A DNA stretch of 64,000 bases from contig JANFOG010000003.1 of assembly GCA_024336345.1 (NCBI GenBank), positions 1,060,501 through 1,124,500 of the forward strand. The letters run 5' to 3'. The position numbers and the translations under genes were made by a program. Below the pieces are notes generated by a model that saw only the letters and a list, made by a program, of their open reading frames with translations, did not search any database and was not told the origin of the DNA. This DNA is from Mariannaea sp. PMI_226 (lineage: Eukaryota > Ascomycota > Sordariomycetes > Hypocreales > Nectriaceae). This document shows positions 38,601 through 48,948 of the stretch, in pieces. Each line of letters opens with the position of its first letter. The first letter of the stretch is position 1.

Positions 38601-39245
38601 TCGGCTGTGAGGAGGTTCGCATCGTGGAAGTCGCAGAAGGCTTCGAAGGTAGGCAGGGATGATTCAATCATAGTAATATCTTCGGAACGAAGAACCATAT
38701 CGAGGACATTGAGGACATATGGAGCGATGAGAACGACATCTTTGTGGAGCTTCTCAATGAGGGCCGCAAGAATTTGTAGTGTTACCTGGACATTTCTGTA
38801 ATAAGGGGGCGAGTGGTCAGCGTGCAGTCAACGCAAAGAGGTGAGCAGAGAACAGGGATTGTTTTAGAGGATACTGAAAGAGGAGGGGAAGCTGCCGTAA
38901 TAGATCGGAATTGGGTGAGGAGAGAGAGAGTCCAGAAGTTGGAAAATACCGGAAACCTCGGTCGGTACCCGATGATGCGCGCATAAGAGATGCAGCAGGA
39001 TGCAAAATGCAAAGACAATAGACAACTTACCCGAAGCGCAAGCGCCAGACGTCACTAGCAGTCTTCTTCTCAAGAAAAGCGCCAATCTTTTGGATCTTGG
39101 ATCTTCGGCTGGTGGCATAGTAGAGCAGGTAGCTAAGCTCGCTGCTGTTGGGCTTGATATCGACCGCGCCCTTGGTCGTCCGGGGGTAACACTTGAGGAC
39201 CAAGACTTGGTGTTTGGGACGACATTTTTGCTGTATGGCGTTCAT
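35645..39245 (-). CDS. efr3: EFR3 plasma-membrane scaffold for PI 4-kinase
   Basis: Two exons, 39245-39031 and 38795-35645, joined by a 235-nt GT-AG intron, give 1121 residues. The N-terminus MNAIQQKCRPKHQVLVLKCY, with an early Cys/Lys-rich patch, and the following helical (armadillo/HEAT-like) region are characteristic of EFR3. In yeast, Efr3 anchors the Stt4 phosphatidylinositol 4-kinase with Ypp1 at the plasma membrane, controlling PI4P and phosphoinositide signalling. Residues up to about 700 are helical and conserved. The C-terminal 350 residues are Ser/Pro/Gly-rich, likely disordered and phosphorylated, ending in LSNVTKPPY. The ATG at 39245 is chosen by family resemblance, because the frame stays open for 187 codons further upstream in low-complexity sequence. 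The second exon has its own internal ATG at 38698, which should not be taken as the start. Confidence 0.94.
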
Positions 39246-42111
39246 CGCGCTTCGTGTCGGTTTCGCTCCGCTCAGCTCAGCAACAGCACAATCGCGGTGC
39301 TGTGTGCTGGTTGCTGGGCGTGCTTTGTGTGGTCTTAGATGACGGGGGGGACGGGAGAGTCGGATGCAGGTATCAGGAGGAAATATGAGATGGGTGATGT
39401 CGACAGGTCGGTGGTTCTTCTCGGGAACGAATCTCCGGGGGGGCTGTAGTTCCCGCGTCAAAGAAAAGGAAAGAAAGGAAAAAAAAAAATTAAAGGAGCG
39501 ACTCGCCGACGAGGGAGCTTGGCGTTGATGTACTACGTAGTAAGCATGGATATGGGGGGGATGGAATGGAATGAATAGGAACGGGGGGTGTTCAAGAGAC
39601 AGAGAAGAGGAAGAGCTTTGAGCCAAGGGACAACGACGCGGCAACAGGGAAGACGGAGACGGGGAGCTGGGGAGAGCTGACGGATGGGATGGGATGGCCC
39701 AGCCCAGCCCAGGGCGCCAAAAAAAAAAAAACAGCCAGGGACGAGAAGGTACTTCCGAGGTACGTACCCGTGTTCTCATGCACGTTGGCTTTTTTAGGCA
39801 TCTCACTCAGAGGACAAACGAGAAGCAAATAAATACGGTAATAACGCACAATAACAACTAAACGTCGCTGAAGCGGTGTCACAGCAAGCAAGATTACAGG
39901 CGGGAACTGAAGGTTCTCCCTTCACACCCTTTTCAAGAAACAGATGATGGCCAATGACGAAGGCGGCAAACTAAAATGCTGATCCTACGCTTGAGGTGTT
40001 CCAAATTACTAGCACAAGGGACAAGATCATTACATCACTGAGAGAGCAGGGAAACTTATTTTACTGCCACCGAGAGAACGTTATCGTTAGACGGGGAGAG
40101 GCTAGGTACAGTAGGGAAGCCAAACGTCCCGCCTCTCTCTCTCGTATTTTTGGGATTCTCAGGTACCTTGGGCTTACACATGATATCTGGGCGGATGTTG
40201 TAATCACCGTAATGAAGCCCTCAGCAGGGGGTAGCATGCTTGGCAAAGCATGTGCTCTCAGTATTAGGTAGTTATATATTTTGATGGTTGAGCTGTACCT
40301 TTTTTTTTCAGATGAGAGGTACACGAGGTACGGTCAGTCGACGTAATGAGGATTCTTGAATTCCCAACCGTTTCTCGATTCTCTCTAACGGATCTACTCG
40401 GATACAGTAGACCCGTGATTCCTTTGGCCAGATGGAGGTTTCCAAATCAAGCTGGCCACGAGGTCAGGTGAACTACTTTTGGTTCATCGTTTGTGCTATC
40501 AGGCTAAAATACTTGCAATATATAACTACTCTGCAGAGAGAGAATCTGCAGTACATCTTACAAAGCAAGGCTAGTCCCTTTCTGAGCACAATGGTATTGT
40601 GTAGTATTCCGTACCTTAGACAGTGATGTCTTTCTCTGCTCCGTAGACTACCTGATGGGCCTCGATCTCGTTTTCACTCGACCGCTCCTGAGTTGACCTG
40701 GCAATGCGGTCAAAGCCTCCAGCGATTCCCCTGGTGAGATGCAGCCAATCAATCACCTACTAGGTAACCTAAGCTAAAGTGACGCCCAATGCAGGTGGGG
40801 GTACTGCACGTATTAATGCCTCTTAATTCGGGCATTTTGCGAACTGAATGAATAAATAAACCAGTACAGATTATGACTGACAGTTATCTGACTTATTGTA
40901 ATTCGTCAGTTATTCACAGTATTGAACCTCCTCCTGCAGAAATGGGAAGTATGTACGAGTAAGTAATGCTACCTAGCCCTTTCAGTAATAGGACTTCACT
41001 TCATCCCATGTAATTGGGACACACACCCGGATACAGCCGCAAAGCAACGGCGCCCGTCCACACCATTTCCGTTCTCTTTGTCTCGCAGCATTGCTGTTGT
41101 CTGTTCCAAGCCCCACGTCAAATCCATGCGATCCATGCACTCTGGCCCAGCCTCATTGACCACCGTTCAATGTCCAGGGTATGTAGCACACAGCATCTCA
41201 CTACATATCTCAGATCGATCAATAAAATGGTGGTTATCGTCGCAATGCACAAGAGTGAGTGCTGTTCCGAGCACGCCACTTTTTTTTTTCTATTATTTTT
41301 CTCTTGCACCTCCTCTTTTCTTCTTATTTCGAAAAGTGTTGAGGTTGCTTCCGCCAACTGTCGTCACCTACAGGACATTCTCTGAAGCTCTTCTCGTCAT
41401 ATCCACACGTCTCCCCGAAGAAAAGTGAGCTGTCTGTCTAGGATCATCGTCGCACTCGTCGCACCCGTCACATCCCCGTCCAATCCCCCTCTTTTCCGCT
41501 GCCTCGATGCGCACATGCACTTCCTCACCGCATCTCGACGCCGCCCGTCTCTTTTTCTCTTTTTATCCCCAACAATTTCCACGTCACTCACCCCCCCCTC
41601 CCAAACAAAGGACCATCCTTCTCGGCCTCCGCCGTGGTCGTTTTGTCGTTCCACCTTGCGCCCCCCTTGCGCTGAGAGTTGGTTGTCGTGAAGCCTCCTA
41701 CTCAAGCCGCTGTTTAGATACCTAATTACATAGCATCAAAGACGATATCAAACAAGGTACTTACATATCAATACTCGGTAATCTCCATATCCGAAGTTCC
41801 GGTTCCCATCTTCATAGGGTAAGGTAAGCTTGCTTACCCCTCATAATCATCAATGCAGCGGGGTATTAGAGCATTGAAATGGCCAATATTGCCAACCTGC
41901 TTATTATTATCGCCACCTGTCTAAATCCCAAACCCGGCGTCTCATCATTTCATTGACAAAGATGCATGCACGGTAATTTTACAGGGTCGACTCCAAATTT
42001 TCCTCAACATAGTGCAAGTGTTTAGTTATTTCGGTCGAAGTTGGCATACTCGAACATGCTCAAATGTCAACACCTACCTAGGCTCTATGATCCTACTACT
42101 AGATGAACCTA
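39246..42111. other. 2.9 kb intergenic region
   Basis: Contains the leader and promoter of minus-strand EFR3 (CT-rich on that strand, with an A-run at about 39719-39731) and, at its right end, the 3' flank of the minus-strand monooxygenase gene. No other gene is supported; open frames are short and lack motifs. Confidence 0.45.
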
Positions 42112-43540
42112 TCACTTTGCGGCCGCTTCCTCATCCGCCTGTTGCAAAATATCATCAACAACTGCCTCCACCTCGTAGTGATACATCCATTCCCCCCGCT
42201 TACCAATCGTCCTCTTGACCCGCTGCTCAATCTCTTCATCCACTGCAAGCCCCTCAGCCTTAATCTCTGCTCCAATACCCGCATACCAATCCAATACTGC
42301 GTAAAGATCTCGATAATGCGGCGATCGGATCTTGTCATAAAGGCGCAAGGCCGTTGGCAAACCCCTACCCCTTTCCCACGCCCATTCCAACGTCTTCGTG
42401 AGCGCGTACACATCCTCCAGCGCAAACCCAGCTCCTGCACCGAATGCGCCAGACAGGGGGTGCGATGCATCACCAATGAGGGCGATGGATTCATGAGCAA
42501 TCACACTATCCAGTCGCGCCCCCGAGAAGAGAGCAAACTCTTGTGTACCACCTGTGGCCGCTGCCAGAGCAACAATCTTGCGCACTGGCTCGTAAAACTC
42601 ATTGTATTCTGACACAAGTGTGCGGAAGTCGAACGGTCGTCCCCAGCTTACATTTTCCTGGCCGTCCACTGGCCGACTTATACGTGCAGTGACTTCGAAG
42701 TCGTCGCCGCCGAGAGGGCTTGTGAAGACATACTTGCCTCCCAGATTCTGCCAGAACGTGGATGCTTTGGGAATGCCCTCGATGGCTTCGGCAGTTGGCT
42801 TGTGGACGATAGTGCGATATGCAGATTGTCCGTTGTACTTGATCTTGTGCGATGGGAAGGCATATGACCGTACAAACTAAATATAATATTCCAAGTTAGT
42901 TCCTCACCAGCACGGAGTTGGACCTAGGCGCTCTTACCGATCTGATACCGTCCGCCCCAACAATAAGATCAACAAGTTCCGTGTAGCCGTCCTCGAACTC
43001 GATTTGGACTTTGCCATTCGGCAGCTTCCCAACACTGATGAGTTTCTTGGAAGTCCGTATCCGGGACTGATCGACCTCCTTCAGAAGGGCACCCTGTAGT
43101 AGTGCTCGTCTTAGGCGACAGCTGATGTGCTTCGGATTTACACCCTCGGGGTGATGGTGTAGGTTGATGAGTTCCCCAGTTCTTCCGTTTCTAGAACTAG
43201 TTAGAAAAGATCAAGAGATCCTGTCGAAATTGAGGACTAACCGTTGCGCTCCACTGATTCCTTCTGGCGATCTAAAGAAATCCTCCGGCTTGATATTTTT
43301 GGCTGCACCATTCCATTCTAGCTGTCTCCATGTATGGCGTTGCAGACTTATGCCACCGCCAGTCTCACTAATCTCTGTCTTCTTCTCGTATAATGTCCAG
43401 TCTACGAATGGAAGCTTCCCAAGAGCAATGGCTGCTCCTAACCCACCCGGACCACCCCCAATGATGGCGACCTTGATAGTTCCAGTGCCTTTGGTATAAT
43501 CTTTCACAGCCATTTCTTGTAGTACGGATAGATTAGTCAC
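42112..43540 (-). CDS. FAD-dependent monooxygenase (salicylate-hydroxylase-like)
   Basis: Three exons, 43540-43242, 43190-42938 and 42876-42112, give 438 residues. This is a flavoprotein hydroxylase of the class A type, which uses NAD(P)H and oxygen to hydroxylate an aromatic or polyketide-like substrate. The FAD-binding motif IIGGGPGGLGAAIALG starts near residue 26. The DG motif reads VGADGIRS (near 180) and the second FAD motif LIGDASHP (near 318), followed by GAGAGFALEDV. The order and spacing match salicylate hydroxylase and related monooxygenases. No signal peptide or membrane anchor is seen. A possible alternative start is the second Met (residue 10). A TATA-like CTATATA on the opposite strand lies about 106 bases upstream. 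It has no obvious biosynthetic partner in the window, so the substrate is open: aromatic degradation and secondary metabolism are both possible. Confidence 0.9.
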
Positions 43541-43645
43541 GTTGACGGGGGGTGGAAGCTTTTGCGCTTATGTCTGGTTGAAATAGTACTTGACGTCGGT
43601 TTCTTATCTGGTTGGCTGAGGCCAAAATGAGAGGCCTGCCATGCT

Positions 43646-43652
43646 CTATATA
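43646..43652 (-). promoter_or_regulatory. TATA-like element of the monooxygenase gene
   Basis: TATATAG on the minus strand, about 106 bases upstream of the monooxygenase ATG at 43540, a typical distance for a fungal TATA element. Confidence 0.45.
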
Positions 43653-44312
43653 ACTAGTTGAGGCCTCGTGCTATCTAGACCAGCCTGCGTTTTGAGGGTC
43701 CATCCCACTGCTATCCCGCACGATTGCGCAATTACCCAAATAGATTGCCAATCTCAGACCGGAGAGTAGACAAATGCACCCAAATACGAAGGGCACGACC
43801 AGAAAAGCGCTCTGGCTGAGTGGTGGGCCACGCTGAATAATTCTAGCATGCTGCAAGGCGCATTCTGGTGGGATATACTCGCGATGGCTAGGAAGAGGCT
43901 ACGGAGCGGGAGTTTCAGAGACACACTTTGCTGCATGTGGTGCAAACGGGGCAGAAAAAAAAGCACCAAAAACAACGCTTAATTCTCCAAAGGAAAGACA
44001 GGCTCTTGTGATATCAAGTTGCGCAGCGCATCGGAGCGTAGATAGGGAGTCCGATTCGTTGCATTATTAATCCCTTTGAAGTTCTTGATGTTCTGTTCCC
44101 TGCCTTGATTAAAATTGAGCTCGTAAGCGACCCTCCTCCCTAGAGTTGTTCAACCATGCGCCCTGCTCGACGCCTCTAACAATTGAGAAGCAAGCAATTC
44201 TCTGTCATGAAGCACTCCATTCCAACGATAAAACTGGCCGGCGCGTAATCACTGATAATGGCAGTTTGCAAAGTCGTTTTCGGGAGATGATAATATCAGA
44301 CCGGCTGGACTG
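43653..44312. other. Intergenic region between monooxygenase and beta-barrel gene
   Basis: About 660 bases between the monooxygenase promoter and the stop codon of the next minus-strand gene. No coding potential was recognised. Confidence 0.45.
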
Positions 44313-44991
44313 TCATTGAGTTCTTGGTCTAGCATGATGCTCCAGCGCGGCAAACCTTGCCCGCTCGCTAGAGGGCCAGAAAGCGTGTATCATGTAAGCT
44401 CGAGAAGAGCGGAAGGGCGAGAGACCGACTACAGGGCCAATAGGGGGTTCACTGAGCTTCAATTGAGGGAGGCTGACTTCTTCGCTTGCACGTGTGAAGT
44501 AGGCCACAGGTAGCCGGGTGGAAGGATCAAGCACTTCGCCTCCATGGGTTCCGAAGGGGCCAATAACCACAATGTGGGAATCATGAATGGGATTCCCGAT
44601 GATGTTGCATAAGGAATCAGGGCAGTGAAGCACCTTTTCAAGGCGAAGGGTACCGTGTCTGGCCAGACCAGTTGCCGTTGGCTGAGTCTCGACTGGCAGA
44701 ACCACGGTGCCGACGCCAACGACGTGAGAAGCAAATCCCATCATATCGTCGAAGAAGGACTCGAAGTGAAGATAATCATCGCCAAACCAGGAGCGATCTT
44801 TGGCAACACTACCCCAGTCAGTGCGATGGAAATGACACAGGGCCAGTCAGAAGCCAGGTTGAGATTGGAGGACATCAGACGGCAGTGAAGGAAGAGTAAG
44901 GAATTACGTACTGCGTGTCGGAATGATTGGAATAGACCCAAGAAGGACATGGCAGAGGAGAGTGCCCATTAGTCTGTGACGGTGAAGGCAT
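44313..44991 (-). CDS. Retroelement-protease-like beta-barrel protein, stand-alone
   Basis: Two exons, 44991-44912 and 44808-44313, separated by a 103-nt GT-AG intron, give 191 residues. The segment WVYSNHSDTHVAKDRSWFG (about residues 18-36) lines up with the WxxDSGAxxH region that opens the aspartic-protease-like domain of Ty1/copia Pol. The catalytic Asp-Ser-Gly is replaced by Ser-Asn-His. Downstream, VVGVGTVVLPV, GTLRLEKVLHCPDSLCNIIG and the SEPPIGPVVG region follow the strand order of that domain in copia-type and TNT-1-94-like proteins. No integrase, reverse transcriptase or gag part is present, and the gene has its own ATG, intron and stop. Similar one-domain proteins are known in many filamentous ascomycetes; their role is unknown. 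I infer a domesticated, probably non-catalytic retroelement fold. The intron makes a recent insertion unlikely. Confidence 0.75.
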
Positions 44992-45090
44992 TGTGACGCG
45001 TGTATTCTGAAGAAATCTGTTGGAGAATGCAAGTGAAATGGAGGAGAGGTAAAGAGCTAGAAGTCGGCAAAGATATACCAAAAGAAAATA

Positions 45091-45113
45091 CCTACCTACC
45101 TACCTACCTACCT
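45091..45113. repeat. CCTA tetranucleotide microsatellite
   Basis: About six copies of CCTA, 100 bases upstream of the beta-barrel gene start. Shorter copies recur near 25760 and 45680. Confidence 0.85.
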
Positions 45114-45749
45114 TACCTAGGGTACCCTATGTTAGGCACTTAAGGCATCTAGAATGGGTTTTATGTTCGAGGAAGGAACACAAGAGGGATCGTTCTTGCC
45201 TTATGAAGGCAGGTCTTGGATCGTAGCATGACCTGCACACGTACACACCTTAGTACTTTACGCAAAGTAGGTAGGTACCTCAAGGTTCTGCCTAGAGGCA
45301 ATTATGGTACCTAAAGTGGTGAGTGACTACTCGTGGTAACTTATACCAATGTATATATGCTAGAAGACGATGCTATCGTGATATTCCTCATTGTTCAGCT
45401 GAGCACTGAGCGTGAGTCAAACTACCTAGGCAGTCTAAATGTCAATATTTGGGTTCAGTCTATTTTAGAAAGTGAATACTGACCACAAAACATGGCCCAT
45501 TTTCTTAATATTTCGGCGAGATAGAATCATGCTATATATATTAACGACTGATATGGACGACTCTTGAATCACACCAACTGAGTGGAATCTGCGCCACATG
45601 CACTTAGATTATCCGCCGTATTAGCTTCAAGTGTCATAACACCGATATGCAGGGCAGCTTGTTGGATGAGATTGCATACCTATCTACCTACCTACGCGTG
45701 TGTAAACTTTGACAAAATCTTGTTGGTGAGTCACCGAGTCTTTGGCTTG

Positions 45750-45756
45750 TATAAAT
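45750..45756 (+). promoter_or_regulatory. TATA box of the F-box gene
   Basis: TATAAAT, 105 bases upstream of the ATG at 45861, a typical position for a fungal TATA element. Confidence 0.5.
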
Positions 45757-45860
45757 CTCCATTTTCCCCTTTGGCTCATTTACTCGTTGCCTTGTTATAC
45801 ACGCCAAGATCCTGACAACGGCCATCTGAGCTCAGTTGGAACCAAAAAAACACCGATATC

Positions 45861-47388
45861 ATGCCGGATTGGTATTCATTACCTCACGAGCTCCGCACTA
45901 TTATTTTGGAGCTGCTAACACATCATAACAACATAGCGTCTTATGCCACAGTCTCAACAGAATGGCGGAAAGTCATAGAAAAGAAGAGCTTTGGCCGCCT
46001 CAGGCTTCATCCATCCTGCCTCGACTCGCTTGAGCGACTCGCCAAACGACAGCAAGGACTCGTCAAGCACATTTGGCTCAACATCGAACTTAAAAGATAT
46101 ACTTGCCGGTGTTGCCGAAGAATGGAGTCGGTTTCATGGTTCTATGCCAACAACAAAATCATAACAGCAGCCATTACGAGATTATTCTCCATCTTGGCTA
46201 CCTGGAACCGGGATGGAGGGGGAGGCTTGGTACTAGAGCTTAATGCATACTCACCAAGCGACTCAGAACACTGGTTTAAGAAGTGCTACTTTGGAGCTCG
46301 GGATGAGGATGAGCCCGACATTCTTGAATCTGGGTGCCAGCCGGAAGATTTCGCGACAGCAAAAACGACAGCGATTCATGACCCAAGTCACGGATGGTGG
46401 CACGGCCGCATGATTGACGCACCTAATGATGATGCCTTGCGACGATTATTTGAACTAGCTACTCTTGAGTTTCAGGATGGGCTCCCTTCAGTACAAGCCG
46501 TGACAAAATTCATTCTCCGTCGACAGTGTCGTCGCCAACTAGATCCTTTGACCTTATCATACTTGTGGTCAAGGCTTCCCCACCTAGAAGAGATTATATA
46601 TGAGCCATGGCAGTTATCCGAAAAAGTCTCTCAATATCCATGGGACTCGGGTAGGAAGGAAACCGCATCTAGATTTGTCGAGACACAAAGGCTAACCGTC
46701 TGAAACTATAGGCTACGAAAAAATGATTAGCCAGCGACTTTCGACGAGTGTCAAGAGAGTTAAAATATTCGAAGATTTTAATGAAAATTATCTCGAGTTA
46801 TTCCAACTCTCTGTCGGGCGGAATTCGAATTTGAACCCAGATCGAGTCCGGATTACGTCTCCTGCGGTAGGCGCTGCATTTGCGACAGAAAGCAGGCAAC
46901 TTGAATACCTATCTGTTGCTTTTCTAGCTGATGCCTGCCACTTCTTTAATGCTTGTCAACCTCATTGGCGATGGCATCAGCTGCATTCTCTCACATTGAC
47001 CTCTCGGATAATGTGTAAGACCAATCCGCTCCAGTTCCAGATCAGCAAGCTACTAGAAGCCGCAGCGCAAACTGCACTTAATATGCCAAAGCTTGAGACT
47101 CTGACTCTGTGGAATGGAGCAAAGGGGGAAGCTTGTTCATTTACCTGGTGCCGACAAGATGCTTCACTATCCTGGCGCGGGACATGGGATTTCACGCTGG
47201 AGCCTTGGGTCCTGAAGGCATGGAAAACGGTGGCTTATCAATACGCTCGCCATGAGTTCACGGTAAACAGAGAGGTTTTGACGCAAAATATTGGCTCTCA
47301 TGGGGACGCTATTCAATACTTGGGCCTGCACTCTGTGGTCGATGAGATGTCCCTATGGCAGATACGCGCAGAGAATAATTGCAGCTAG
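45861..47388 (+). CDS. F-box-like protein
   Basis: Two exons, 45861-46650 and 46712-47388, joined across a 61-nt GT-AG intron, give 488 residues. Without splicing the first frame would end at 46703. Residues 4-50 (YSLPHELRTIILELL, then WRKVIEKKSFGRLRL) form an F-box-like domain, the Skp1-binding module of SCF ubiquitin ligases. The long C-terminal part, with the recurring LxxLPxLEEI and KRVKIFEDF-type segments, is the leucine-rich substrate region common in large fungal F-box families. The probable role is choosing substrates for ubiquitylation, though many members of this expanded family have no known target. There are no membrane segments. A short Cys pair region near residue 80 (TCRCCRR) is unusual and might bind metal. 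The gene sits between the beta-barrel gene and a tRNA. Confidence 0.85.
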
Positions 47389-47609
47389 CCTGGCTTTGAT
47401 GACATAGAAAAGATTGTCCTGATTAGGGAAGAAGGCAATACTCTATTGGAATGTCTATAGTGATATCTATCGGGGGTGATTGTCTGAAAGCAGCACTCTA
47501 ATAGGCCATGGAAGCCCCCGCGTGAGATAAGACTTATGCTGCTCCCTAGGAGCCTGCTGGCCGTAAGATGCAATGTGTGGACGCCACGCCGAGACGATAA
47601 CGAAAGACA

Positions 47610-47714
47610 CCGGACGTGGCCGAGTGGTTAAGGCGCTGTGTTTAGGTTTGTTCATTTCGAACCGTAAACGATCCGCAGTGGGAAACCGCGCAGGTTCGAA
47701 CCCTGCCGTCCGGA
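47610..47714 (+). tRNA. tRNA-Leu (anticodon UAG), intron-containing
   Basis: The acceptor stem CCGGACG (47610-47616) pairs fully with CGTCCGG (47707-47713), with discriminator A at 47714. The D-arm contains the A box TGGCCGAGTGG. The anticodon stem CTGTG (47636-47640) pairs with CGCAG (47674-47678), the loop shows TT-TAG-G, and an intron of about 26 nt (47647-47672) follows position 37. The long variable arm and discriminator A point to leucine over serine. The T-arm GCAGG-TTCGAAC-CCTGC carries the B box GGTTCGAACCC. A T7 run (47724-47730) is the polymerase III terminator. The intron's TAAA can pair with the anticodon region, as expected of pre-tRNA introns. Confidence 0.93.
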
Positions 47715-47723
47715 CTTTGATTC

Positions 47724-47730
47724 TTTTTTT
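47724..47730 (+). terminator. Polymerase III terminator (T7) of tRNA-Leu
   Basis: Seven T starting ten bases after the discriminator base, followed by further T-rich sequence that could act as a back-up terminator. Confidence 0.8.
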
Positions 47731-47889
47731 CTTCTCTTTTTTTTTCTTTTCGGGAGAGAGTGTTTTTCTTGGGAGATTTCCTGCTGGGAAATGATGGAAT
47801 TCTATTTAGAGGGTTTCTATTTGTCAGTTTAGTTTCGAATTACTTTAGTTCCGAGTGACTCCTCAAGTCTTCATTCTGCCGAGTGATAA

Positions 47890-48454
47890 CTAACCACAGA
47901 CAGATCGGCGATAAGAACATTTGCGCACTTGACATCGCGATGGATGATTCCATGCTCATCAACCCAAAATATAGCCTCAGCAGCCTCTCGCAGTATTGAC
48001 ATATTGTGATAATCCATTTCTTAGGCAGCCCTCCCATCGGCTTCATTAAAGTGGCGACGCTCCCAACGGGACAGTCCTCCGTGATCAACCACACCGACTG
48101 GCCAACGAGAAGGATATCAATAATGGTGTTAATGTTTTGGCGCTACCTTCATTGAGATGTTTCAACGTGTTCACCTCCTTCAAAATGTCACTGAACGTAT
48201 CGGCTGCTCCTGGCTAGATAATGTCCCCCTCTTCAATGCTGATAATCTTAACTGCGACAAGCTCACCCAGACTCGATTTGGCTTTGTACACCACGACCGA
48301 AACTTCCTCTACTGATAAACTCAGAAAGTTCCATGAAGGATGCCTGCATCTTCCTTGCATCTTGTATTGCTTTCTCTTTGTTCCTCGAAGGATCTGGAGA
48401 ACGGATGTCAAGGGTATTCATTGGATTTTTTTTGGGGGGTTTGAAGCTGGACAA
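47890..48454 (-). pseudogene. Ste20/GCK-type protein kinase pseudogene, truncated
   Basis: Read on the minus strand, pieces of one kinase domain appear in correct order but in different frames. They are an N-terminal leader ending SEFISRGSFG (glycine-rich loop), then VVYKAKSSLGELVAVKII (with the ATP-site lysine), then a TAG stop. FSDILKEVNTLKHLNEGSAK follows, then IIDILLVGQSVWLITEDC (hinge), GSVATLMKP, and ILREAAEAIFWVDEHG followed by IIHRDVKCANVL (catalytic loop). At least one in-frame stop and three frameshifts separate them. Homology is lost after the catalytic loop, so the DFG motif, activation segment and C-lobe are missing. Wording around the hinge and HRD resembles fungal Ste20/germinal-centre-type kinases. 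It cannot make a kinase. It lies just downstream of the tRNA-Leu gene, on the other strand. Confidence 0.85.
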
Positions 48455-48948
48455 AGGTCAAGATTAGTCTTGGTGATGATATGTCAGGAAATGCCAACAA
48501 AACAATGGATGTTGGTTTCTAGCGCATGTGATATCTCTCACGCTCGGGGGTGCGGGGCGATGAGAAGAGAACTTGAAGCGTGACATCAAATTCAACCGAT
48601 CATATTTTCACCTTATCTGCTGCAGTCTTCCACTCCTAGTTTTCTACAATTATTTGTGAGCAACGGTACAAGTAACATAAACAAGGAATTTGGTTTTCGT
48701 CTTTAGCTCTGGGACATCCCGGTAATAGTAAGTGATCCTATTGTACGAGGGTGCCAATTAAACAGTTTGAACGTCATTGCAGAAACTTCAATAGAAAACA
48801 AAGTATGGAATCACTATCCATGATACCGATATAAGTGATCAAATAGCTATAATTTGCTAAATGTACTATACTATTAAATTAAATAATACTGAGTCTAAAT
48901 GCACAGAATCTGTAGTAGGAGGCCAGAGGTCACAGAAGGCATGTGTCC
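48455..48948. other. AT-rich intergenic region
   Basis: Separates the kinase pseudogene from the stop codon of the minus-strand transporter. The stretch at about 48780-48900 is strongly AT-rich. No gene seen. Confidence 0.5.

Larger units (their letters stand above)
44992..45860. other. Divergent promoter region with CCTA repeats
   Basis: Lies between the minus-strand beta-barrel gene and the plus-strand F-box gene, so it carries both promoters. It includes a CCTA tetranucleotide tract (45091-45113), several further TAGGTA/TACCTA pieces and A/T-rich sequence. No gene supported. Confidence 0.5.
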
